Notes under the pieces: generated by a model
Told to the model about the DNA's origin: nothing
The model's input: the letters and a program-made list of their open reading frames with translations, nothing else
The model's database searches: none
Position numbers and translations under genes: made by a program
Source of the DNA: Apodospora peruviana
Taxonomy: Eukaryota > Ascomycota > Sordariomycetes > Sordariales > Lasiosphaeriaceae
Assembly (NCBI GenBank): GCA_033439685.1
Contig: JAUEDM010000004.1
Location: 2,914,001-2,978,000, forward strand
Length of the DNA: 64,000 nt
Direction: 5' to 3'
Shown here: positions 44,754-53,385 of the stretch, piece after piece
Position numbering within the stretch: position 1 is the stretch's first letter
Layout: each line of letters begins with the position of its first letter

Positions 44754-45919
44754 ATGGCGCCCGGTGCTGGCTTGGAAGACAGCTTCCCACACATGTTCCC
44801 GAAGCAATGTGAAGTCTGCAAGACAAAAGATCAGCCCCTGAATCGCTGCGCCGGCTCCCACACCTAGTTCTACTGCAAGCGCACCCACCAGTGGCAAGAC
44901 TGGTCAACGCACAAATCGACATGCAACACCATCAAGAAAGCCAGAGAGGAAGTCGACAAGATCGAGCGGAAACTGCGCGGCAACACCCCGAACCCCTTTG
45001 ACGATCAACGCAACTTCTGGGACCAGATCCCCACGCGCCTCTACCTCAAGGCGCGCTTCCTGCACGCCGAGATGCTCATCCGCTCGTGGAGGCGCCAAGG
45101 GATCGAGGACGCGCTGGCTATTTATCTCGACATCCTGCGGCTCGACCGTGGCGACCACCAAGGCGCGCGCAACCTCATCCCAGCTCTGTTTCTGCACCTC
45201 GGACGCGATCAAGAGTGCTACGACTTCTGCAAGTGGTGGCAGCGCCACGCATAGTCCCTCGACAGGATGAGCTACGACTACTCCGACTACACGCTGCCGT
45301 ACCTCGATATCAAAAACGCCGACGCCACGGAGCCGGAAGACCTCTGGAAGGAGCCCCAGATGCTCAACCTGCCCATGCTCGCGTCGGTGTTCCTGCTCAA
45401 GATGCGGCTGTTCCGCAGCCTGCAGCTCGTGCACCGGTCACGCAACTTCCATCCCAAGCGGACTGACCCCCAAGACATACTCGCTGCGATTCGTGACGAC
45501 TGCAAGGGCGATATCCTCGAGCGCCGACTTGACATAGTAGGTGCGGACTACGCAACGCTCACGGCGCACGCCGACCGCGTCGGGGCTCAGCTGGCGGACA
45601 TGCTGAGCTCCGTCCAATCTCGCAACCCGCACTACCTGGGCATAATACTGTACCGTCGCAGGCCGAGCTGAGCAGCGGCCCACAAGCGTACACCGCGGGC
45701 TCGGTCGAGGAGGCGCGGCTCGCCTTCATGTACACGTACAATGCGTGGTGCGAGTCGCCGTTGCGATGCAGCAGTTGCGTGGTGCGAGTCGCCGTTGCGA
45801 TGCAGCAGTTGCGCGGGGTGGTGATTGGTGGTATGAGTCAGGGGGACATGGACCGCATCATCAATAGTATGTCGCCGGAGGACATGGAGAATGCGAGACG
45901 CTTGGCTGAGATAGACTGA
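44754..45919 (+). pseudogene. MYND-type zinc-finger protein gene, disrupted
   Basis: From an ATG at 44754 the frame reads a fungal MYND-finger protein: CEVCKTKDQPLNRCAGSHT, then TAG at 44865-44867, then FYCKRTHQWQDWSTHKSTC. A Cys of the finger appears as Ser (CAGSHT for CAG-C). The same frame stays open through a helical domain (RLYLKARFLHAEMLIRSW, GARNLIPALFLHLGRDQECYDFCKWW) to a second TAG at 45252-45254, and continues (MSYDYSDYTLPYLDIKNAD) to about 45660. There it shifts; AYTAGSVEEARLAFMYTYNAWCESP lies in another frame. A perfect 34-base tandem duplication follows, again changing frame. Two stops, at least one frameshift and a mutated zinc ligand mark a pseudogene that has otherwise kept its sequence well. 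Confidence 0.82.
45745..45812. repeat. Perfect 34-bp tandem duplication
   Basis: Copies at 45745-45778 and 45779-45812 are identical and head to tail. The unit length is not a multiple of three, so the duplication shifts the frame inside the MYND pseudogene. Confidence 0.95.
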
Positions 45920-46228
45920 TTCAGTATAATTCAACGAGTAAAAATGGGTGTGGTGGTGGAATGGCAAAAACTGTCCGAATGGACACTTCTCGGAGACTTT
46001 GATGAGGGTGTATAGGGAGTTGACTTCGGAGACATTTTTGGCCCTCATTCTGAAAAGGATTGGCCGTTGTCGTGTAACAGTATAAGTATCCGGCTCTGTA
46101 ACATTGAAACATGAAAACGGTTTCCAATGAGTGAACAGATCAACATCACTCTGAATTCGTCGCTGGTACAAGAAAGCAAAATCCTTCCAACGTCCATTTT
46201 CAATTCGACTGATTTCCTCACATTCACA

Positions 46229-47261
46229 ATGAGCAGCGCCAAGAGGGCAAGCGAACTTAAGCGATTCTTCGAGAACGCTGGAAGTCTCATAGGAGCCTCG
46301 TGGCAGGATGTGCTCATGGATAATGCTCAACGCGTTAGCGGGCCTCTAGCCACCCGGATGCTCAGCCAGATTGGGATCACCCAAGAGACCACGATGCCGT
46401 TTCGTCTGTTCGACAATGCCTGCGGCGCGGGAGCCGTTGCTCAGGAGGTACACAGACTGGTCAAGCCCGAGGTTCTTCAGAAGAGTAGCATCCTGTGTGG
46501 TGACTTTTCGGATCCGTCCGTTGAGTTGTCGCGCAAGAGGGCCGAGGAGGAGGGCTGGGTCAACACGAACGCCGAGAAAATCGACGCTCAGGTCAGTAGC
46601 AATGTCCGAGCCCTTGAAAAGGTTACCTAGTCGGAAATTATAACATGAATGCGCTCTTTCAGAAAACCGGTCTGCCTTCGGGAGAATTTAGTCATGTTAC
46701 CACCAACATCGGTTTTCATGTCGTGCCGGACTCTAAGGCTGCCCTTGATGGTAAGTCGACCTGCGTGTTAGTCAGTCAAGCTGAATGTCCCACTAATCGG
46801 TTTGAGCAGAAGCGATTCGCATCCTGAAGCCGGGAGGCACACTGGGCTTCACGACATGGGCGCAAATGCCCGGATGGGCGGAGGACCTGCAGAGTGCTTT
46901 TGCGTCGTTCCCCTTCGAAGCACCATTCTCATTCGGAGTTCAGACAACGGAATGGGGCAACTGGGGCGATGTCGACTGGATCCGCAAGGAGTTGGAGGAG
47001 CGAGGCCTCGAGGATGTTAAAGTCGAGCTGTTTGCGTTCACCAGTCACGTAGACAACGTCGAGCACTATATAGCGACTGCGGGCATGATGATCGACTGGG
47101 TGGTGAGCAGCAACTGGAGCGAGGAGGTGAGGAAGGAGCACGGCCGTGACGAGTACCAGCGCTTGGTCAAGGACTTTCTCGAGCACAAATATGATGGAAA
47201 AGGGTGGGACCAGAAATGGGTTGCCGTTGTCGCCAGCGGCCGAGTTCTTGCCAGAAGGTAA
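46229..47261 (+). CDS. SAM-dependent methyltransferase
   Basis: Three exons (46229-46591, 46663-46750, 46810-47261) encode 300 residues. Class I methyltransferase landmarks: RLFDNACGAGAVAQEV (motif I, about 59-74), SILCGDFSDPSVELSRKRA (acidic loop after beta 2), FSHVTTNIGFHVVPD (motif II/post II) and AIRILKPGGTLGFTTWA (motif III). Such enzymes are common near secondary-metabolite genes but no synthase is adjacent, so the acceptor is unknown. Splice joints AQ-KTGLP and D-EAIRILKP hold the frame. The gene is about 310 bases downstream of the MYND pseudogene. Confidence 0.85.
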
Positions 47262-47763
47262 AATTGAAGAGAAGCCGTGGTTGTCAGGCTCTGGTGGGCT
47301 CCGAGGTTGTTGATAGCCCGAGAAATGAGAAAGAGAAATTGAACAATTGAACTCAACCCCACTTTGACAGAGAAAAGCCAATCAGAGCGGATAAACTCGT
47401 TTTCCCGCAGCGCGCCATTTAATTCGTGCAGCACGTGACAACAGGAGCGCCACCCAGTGAAGAACGCGCGACAGCGGGGGAAAGAGCTGAGATACGGATA
47501 GCACGACATGACCAACCTCCTCAAAGGACGCGGTGCGATAAACCGTTCAAAACGCCTCCAACTCTTTTGCGCCGCCTACTGCAATAGCCAACAAAGAAAA
47601 TCCCCACATGTAAGCTAGATTACCACCCTTTGTCAACCACTAGTCAACCCGTTAAAAAGAGGTTTGCTAATCATAACGGACCTCGACAGTCCTCTTGTCC
47701 GTCGCGCAGCAACCAAAGCAAGCGAGAAGCCGCACGCGGCCCGTCATCGCCGAAAGACAAACG
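47262..47763. other. Tandem promoter region
   Basis: Precedes the FAR1-like gene. CACGTG occurs at 47432-47437. No ORF of note. Confidence 0.4.
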
Positions 47764-48669
47764 ATGGCTGATCCTCTCGCGCCGCCTCCCCATCAACCCC
47801 CTACCGCAAACCATAACCACATCACAACCCTCCTCAACGCCCTCACGTCCATCGACCAGCGCCTCAGCCGCATCGAGACCGCCTTGCGCCTTACCAACAG
47901 CTACAACCATGCGCCGCCGCCCGTTCCCGCCCCACACCCACACGGCGTTGTGACCGTGCAGCAGCAGCAACAACATGGTCTGAATCAACACCACCAGCAG
48001 CAACAACAACAACACCAACAGCAGCAACAGCAACTCGCAACGCAGACCGTGCTAGCCCTTAACCCCGCCAACGGACCCGCCGTCATCGGGCCCGTCGTCT
48101 TCCGGCCGCTCGAGCCGCCGCCGCAGGGCATGACCATCTCGTCGCGCGCGTCCATGCAGGAGGAGCTCGACCAGTGGACGATCCCGCGTGGCTACAGCAT
48201 GCGCATCGCCGGCGCGAAGGTGTCGGGCAAGAAGAAGGTCCGCTGGGTGTGCTTCAGGGGAGGCGAGGCGCGGCATCACCGCGCGCCGGTCGACGAATCC
48301 GTCATCTTGCAAGCGAAAGCCGAGGGCCGCCGCAAGCCGACGACCGACCGCACGTCCAAGAAGTGCGGCTGCATGTTTCGCTTCGAGGTCGTCGAGACCA
48401 CCAAGGGGTCTGACGTCTGGTCGCTGCACTACCCCAACGAGGAGCACAAGGTCCACAACCACCCGCCGTCGGACCAGACCTCGGACCCCCGCGCGCGGAA
48501 GCTGCCGGCGTTCATGTCGGCCGAGGTTGACCAGTGGTTGCGGGACGGGTGGCTGGTCAGCAAGATCCAGGAGGAGCTCAAATCGAGGGGTTTCACGAAT
48601 GTGCTGAATACCGATCTGTATAATCGGAAGCGGCTGCTAAAGAAGGATGAGACGTCGATAATGGAATGA
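47764..48669 (+). CDS. FAR1/WRKY-GCM1-like DNA-binding protein
   Basis: Single-exon ORF of 301 residues. The N-terminus has a short helix (ITTLLNALTSIDQRLSRIETAL) and a Gln/His-rich low-complexity segment (about residues 65-100). From about residue 140 the domain resembles the zinc-binding fold of FAR1 and MULE-type transposases: WVCFRGGEARHHR, TSKKCGCMFRFEVVETT, WSLHYPNEEHKVHNHPPS, then RKLPAFMSAEVDQWLRDGW. The Cys-x-Cys pair and the HNH residues supply metal ligands. It ends shortly after the domain (KRLLKKDETS) with no catalytic DDE region, so it is a domesticated or transcription-factor-like protein rather than an active transposase. A function as a sequence-specific regulator is inferred. 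Confidence 0.75.
   Translation: MADPLAPPPHQPPTANHNHITTLLNALTSIDQRLSRIETALRLTNSYNHAPPPVPAPHPHGVVTVQQQQQHGLNQHHQQQQQQHQQQQQQLATQTVLALNPANGPAVIGPVVFRPLEPPPQGMTISSRASMQEELDQWTIPRGYSMRIAGAKVSGKKKVRWVCFRGGEARHHRAPVDESVILQAKAEGRRKPTTDRTSKKCGCMFRFEVVETTKGSDVWSLHYPNEEHKVHNHPPSDQTSDPRARKLPAFMSAEVDQWLRDGWLVSKIQEELKSRGFTNVLNTDLYNRKRLLKKDETSIME
47959..48032. repeat. Poly-Gln/His coding repeat
   Basis: CAG/CAA/CAC repeat encoding an interrupted Gln/His tract in the FAR1-like protein. Confidence 0.9.
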
Positions 48670-49834
48670 GGGCATGTGCTGTGGGAGGTGGTGCTACCTA
48701 CTTCCCTACCGGATCTATCTGCCCGCCTTCGTGGTGATCTGTAGGAGGGTACGGTGGTGGCGGTTACCCCTGATACCTGTCTCCTCCCGACATATATACG
48801 AGGCCCCCGGTGGTCAATATCACTGACCATACACACACCTTGGATTGGACTCCTTGTGGTTTCATAGAACCAAAGTTTTGGAGGAAGAGTTAGGGCTGTC
48901 ACCGAGGCTGTTTCTGTTGGATGGATGGAGGCTGCCCCATTGTTTGTCTCCTCAGAGAGGGAGCGAAGCTCTCACGTCTTGGGCGCTTGGAGCCGCGCAA
49001 GGCCAGGGGCTCCGAGCATTGCTCTGGAGAGCTCGATGTACAAGAGTGAGAAAAGGGTAAGCATGGTATGGACCTCATGACATATCACAGTCCACAAATG
49101 GGATGCTGACATTTGGAGGATGAACAGCGCAAGTGGAGGACATGATTATGCGCAACAAAGATGGCAAGCAAAAGTCTAAGGGACTGGTGAGGAGCAGAGA
49201 CTATATGGTGCCGGCGTAGATTCATCCCATATAATTGGAGCATGTCCACGACGATGGTTTTGTTCATCGTTCTTCCGGAAGGCATATGGTAGCGTTTACT
49301 GTAGGAGATATTGTCGAGTCGGAAGCATATAACAGATAGCGTATACCCTCCAGGGAAGCCAGGCGTTCAATCGGTTGATATATGTACAACTAAATCAGAA
49401 GCAGAACAATACCCTGTCTTTCAAAGCCTCCAGTTGCTAAGTCTATAACATCGAGGTGATGCATCTGGTACACATGGAACGGACCGAGAGCTATGGTAAA
49501 CAAGCTCGTGCTTATGTACGTACTATTGTTTAGACCTAAATGGTGTCACTCCATACAACAGACGGAAGACGCGAGCACAATCTTTCACGAGAGGGTTATC
49601 TGTGCGCCATCAAAGATACGGCTAACCCTGGAAATTTTATCCGACTCTACTTGAAGTTTGTTCACCAACTTCAGCTCGACTCCTATCCTCGCGAGTCGCG
49701 ACATTCCACCTTAATCATCCCTTTCTATCAAACAACACGCAACCACTACGCCAGTAACCTTACAAACCCAAACATCCCACCAATTCATACCCTCTTTTAG
49801 CCACACGGTTCATTGATAACAAAAAAAAAACATC
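48670..49834. other. Intergenic, no gene seen
   Basis: About 1.15 kb, only short ORFs. An A10 run ends four bases before the next gene's ATG. Confidence 0.45.
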
Positions 49835-50413
49835 ATGTCCAACCCTGATCTCAACAATCTAGTACCACCACTGGACCCGAAACGAGGTCCAGTCCGCCAC
49901 CAAGCCTCATGCGTATCCCTCTCCGCGCGCCTGCTCTCCCTTCTGGACAATGTTCTGCCCGAACCACCAGCCCTAACGCTCAGCGTCGGATCAGGACCAG
50001 GCCTCCTCGAAGCTTACCTACTCAAACACTACCTGCTGCGCAGGAGCTCGTTATATGGCGTCGAGGTCGCCGAAGGTGTCAGTCGGTTCCTGGCCGAAGA
50101 AAACATGATCCTGGTTCCGGGTACTTGGGCGGTTGCTGGCCAGGCGGAAGAGGCGGCTGGGTTGATGTTTGTTTATCCGAGGCAGGCTGAGTTGGTGAGC
50201 AGTTATCTGGAGAAGGGGGGAGCAAAGCTGGAGGTGGTGGTTTGGATTGGGCCGAGGTGTGATGAGGACGACTTTACCAGCGTCTTGAGGGAATGGGGTG
50301 TTGAGCATGAGATAATGCCAAGTTTGCGGGAACGTGTAAATGGAGAAGAGGAAGACAAGTTGGTAGAGAATGGAGAGGTGGTTGTGGTTTATAGGAGGCG
50401 GGAGTTGGAATAA
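49835..50413 (+). CDS. Small Rossmann-like hypothetical protein
   Basis: Single-exon ORF of 192 residues. LTLSVGSGPGLLEAYLLKHY resembles methyltransferase motif I (G-x-G-x-G with following helix), and SLYGVEVAEGVSRFLAEENMILVPGTW looks like the next strand and acidic position. The rest (LMFVYPRQAELVSSYLEKGGAKLEVVVWIGPR) is compatible with the second half of the fold. It may be a short methyltransferase-like protein found in fungi as hypothetical. No signal peptide or membrane segment. Codon use is coding-like and the ATG has a good A-rich context (AAAACATCATG). Confidence 0.65.
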   Translation: MSNPDLNNLVPPLDPKRGPVRHQASCVSLSARLLSLLDNVLPEPPALTLSVGSGPGLLEAYLLKHYLLRRSSLYGVEVAEGVSRFLAEENMILVPGTWAVAGQAEEAAGLMFVYPRQAELVSSYLEKGGAKLEVVVWIGPRCDEDDFTSVLREWGVEHEIMPSLRERVNGEEEDKLVENGEVVVVYRRRELE

Positions 50414-50884
50414 ACAAGGGGTGTTGGTTTGGTTTGTTTGTTGAGTGGATTTTGATTTCAAAGTATGCTGAATAGGGGTCTTGGGAGTCAGAATTCCTTC
50501 TATCAAGACTCAGGTCACGGTGAGAAAATGCGCCCTACAGGGAGGCACATGGCTTTGAAAACTGTACCCAATGCCGGGCCATTTGGTTGAGGTCGTTCCT
50601 CCAGAATTCATCGTCGTCGGAACGCATCGTTAATTTGCAGGGCTTAGCCAACTCGACTAAGATGCCTGGACCTCTCGGTGATAGTGATAGAGCGTCTCAT
50701 CGATCCTCTGGTTCCACATCACCGACGACCAGTTGTAGCCAGAGCTGATGACGAGGGATGTCCACCCTCCTCAGCAACTCCATGGCTTTCACCACGCTCG
50801 TCCTCCGTCAACTCGTTAACCTGTCGATCGTGTTCAGCCACCCCTCCGATTCCGACCCGCTTCTTCATGCTCGTCATGTTCTGT
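50414..50884. other. Convergent 3' intergenic gap
   Basis: No ORF of note between the + strand 49835 gene and the - strand IFI6/IFI27-like gene. Confidence 0.4.
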
Positions 50885-51450
50885 CTAATTCTTCTTCCCC
50901 AATTTCCACGCAGCCAGACCACCGAGTGCTCCCGTTGCGACGCCAATTCCCTGTCCGACCGCCGCGACGGTCGCGGCGCCATACCCGCCCATCCCTGCGC
51001 TCGTGAGGGTCGCAAAGGCACTCGGCGCAACGACATTGCCGATTCCGGCTTGGGCTGTGGCAGCTGCTGATCCTAACCACACAGAGACGAGATCAGTTAA
51101 ATCCGCCTCAGACTCGGTGAGTGTGGAATTTGTTCCAGTCGGCAGTTAAACTTACCTGCAATAACACCGTTGGACCCAAATCCGACAGCCCCGAGCACAG
51201 GAGCCGTGACCAACGCCGGAGAGGCGACCACGGCGAGGCCACCCACGCCGACGGCGACACACGCAGCGGCTCCGGGATTCTTTGCTACCCATTCCGCCGT
51301 CTTCGATATAACTGTCGAGTCAGCATTCCGTGTGTTGGGACAAGATTGAGGAGCTATGCGTACCGTTTTGGTGCCCTGCTTAGCCATTTCGCCGCTGATT
51401 TTGGCCGACTGGCTACCGAGAGCCCCGAGTGTGCGAAGAGTGTTGCTCAT
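50885..51450 (-). CDS. IFI6/IFI27-like (ISG12 family) small membrane protein
   Basis: Exons 51450-51156 and 51072-50885 give 160 residues if the first exon is uninterrupted. The core is an alanine/glycine-rich hydrophobic region: AAACVAVGVGGLAVVASPALVTAPVLGAVGFGSNGVIAG|SAAATAQAGIGNVVAPSAFATLTSAGMGGYG. The GFGS.G(V/I)..GS.AA..Q..IG wording is that of the interferon-alpha-inducible 6-16 family, which also occurs in fungi. In animals these are mitochondrial or ER membrane proteins influencing apoptosis; fungal members are unstudied. The intron joint restores GVIAGSAAATAQ. A stretch of 63 bases in exon 1 begins GTACGC and ends AAG with a CTGAC inside, so an additional in-frame intron is possible (139 residues). 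Confidence 0.75.
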
Positions 51451-52640
51451 TGTTGTCTAGCACAACGATACCGACGACTCAGTGTCTGAGCGGGTGCTAC
51501 GTGATCTCGAACGATGTTTTGTGGTGATCTGTGATGATACTGGGGGTGATGTTTCCTTGGGTTGTGTGAGTGGAAATGGAAAGTTTGGGATTTCGAGGTC
51601 GTTGGATCAAGGAGCATCCTGAAGAAAAACCATGCTGTAGGCCTCAAATGTCAGCGGGAAGCTGGCTGGGTGCATGCATGGCCTGCTGTGTGACCTTCAA
51701 CCTTTGAAGGTTGTGATTGGATGCCTTGTGGTGCACCACCGAGTGAGTATCTGTTTGTCTGCGATGACTACCCGAGACTTAATTAGGTACACTGTGACTT
51801 TCGATTGTGCCCGTACTGTCGATGGCCGCTTATTGGCGGTTGACACATCGGTTCAGAACGGAGCGCTGATGTTGGCAGAAAGAGGGCATGGCTGTATGAC
51901 TGCATTGCGCTGGTCTCCCAAACCGGATGTAACATGACAGGACAGGACCTCGGCACTGCTCGGGTCCCGAATAGACACTGACGGGTGGTAGCACAGCACC
52001 TTTATGCTGAAAATTGTCTCGAATGAGCTTCGAGATGACAAGAAATGAGAAGCTGAGGGTATTATCCACGAACTGATAATAAAGCAGAGACGCAAGGGAT
52101 TTGCCGAGCGAATATCTCTGTGCACTGGCGATAACGATAGGTTGGGCGTATGGACCGGATGCAGAAGTTGAGCAAACAAATCCAGATGACCTTCATCCGT
52201 ACATCGTATAAAGAGTGTGTTTCCTGATTGGGTACTGATGTGAGCTCCCAGGCCTTCCACCGCAAATCATTCGCCACGATGAAGGCACCTGAGACTATCT
52301 CGAAAGCGGGCTTTGTTGGCGATAGGTCAGACATGCATGAAACTGCCGGAAAAGTCTTTGACACGCGGTGACAACTGGCTGGGCGCCTGGAATGCTGGTT
52401 AACGGCGAAGCATTGTCGTCCCGGCTTTGCTGCAAGCATTTGGCATTCCATTCTTTCATGTGAAAAGGGAAAAGTTTCCGAAGTGATATATCTGTTGCGT
52501 GAGCACCCCGCTGGATGTTAAAAGCTTCCTACTCGTCCCAAGACCCTGCATGACGGAGTCTGCTGCAGTCCCTCATTGCCATTTTGGTTTCGTTTTGCTC
52601 ACTCGCGGTATTCGTTAACTGTATTCTGCCGGCTCCGACC
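51451..52640. other. Divergent intergenic region
   Basis: About 1.2 kb with short ORFs only. Confidence 0.4.
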
Positions 52641-52805
52641 ATGAATCTGGACAGCTACGTTCGGCTCAATCCGTACTCGGATGGCGAGAAAACGACGCTG
52701 ATTGCGAATGCGCCGCAGACCAAAGGCAACAACAGAATGGTGGTCGCGTCCGTGACGCTCGCGGCTGTAGCCATAGTCTCTATTTTGATATGGAGTCGAG
52801 CTTGA
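52641..52805 (+). CDS. Possible tail-anchored microprotein
   Basis: A 54-codon ORF: polar, charged N-terminus (MNLDSYVRLNPYSDGEKTT) and one C-terminal hydrophobic helix (MVVASVTLAAVAIVSILIW) ending SRA. This is the layout of a tail-anchored membrane protein. Shortly after the stop, a GTACGT donor and TTCACAG acceptor (about 52816 to 52884) could mark an intron in the 3' leader, which would support transcription. No homologue is recognised. Confidence 0.35.
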   Translation: MNLDSYVRLNPYSDGEKTTLIANAPQTKGNNRMVVASVTLAAVAIVSILIWSRA

Positions 52806-53385
52806 GTTGATAGAGGTACGTCATGATGTCTTCACCTAAGCTTGCTTCTCAAGCTTATAAACCGTTGAGCTAACGATTCACAGCGCGCGGTGATGATGGA
52901 AGCAGTTGTCAAGCGAGCATGCATTGTTGAAGATGAGGACGAAGACGGCAGATCTGATACCAAGAAAGTCTCGATATGACCGATGAAGGATGAATATGGA
53001 TTGGTTTATAAGGGATACAAGCGCGTTGAAATAGTTCTCAGTTGCATTTGAGATGCAGTTAACAGTGAAGTGATCTTTGGGAAAGGAACCTGGAAGCTTC
53101 AACCTAAGTGTGGAACTGAAGAGAAAAAGCTTGGGTCGCAGGGAAGCACGGGAAGCTAGGGCGGTGCAGGGGGGCACCTTGCAGGTTCCCAGGCGACACC
53201 GCCTTCGGCAAAATCAAATACCCCACTAAAATTTTCTCGAGATGCCAATTCCGGATCATAGCATCCCGCGTACAATCTGTTTCCATGCATTGCTGAGAGA
53301 AAGTCCCCTTGATATTGTGTATCTACCAACTGCCTCTTCCAAACGCTGTACTTGTGCAATTTATTTGCCAACAGAGTAACACAAG
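52806..53385. other. Intergenic / promoter of ESF1
   Basis: No further ORF supported; the last part is the ESF1 leader. Confidence 0.4.

Noticed and set aside
44754..45919. TAG reassigned to an amino acid in this organism
   Set aside because: Well-supported genes in the same window, such as the chitinase (15426-15428), end at TAG in the expected place, so the standard code applies.
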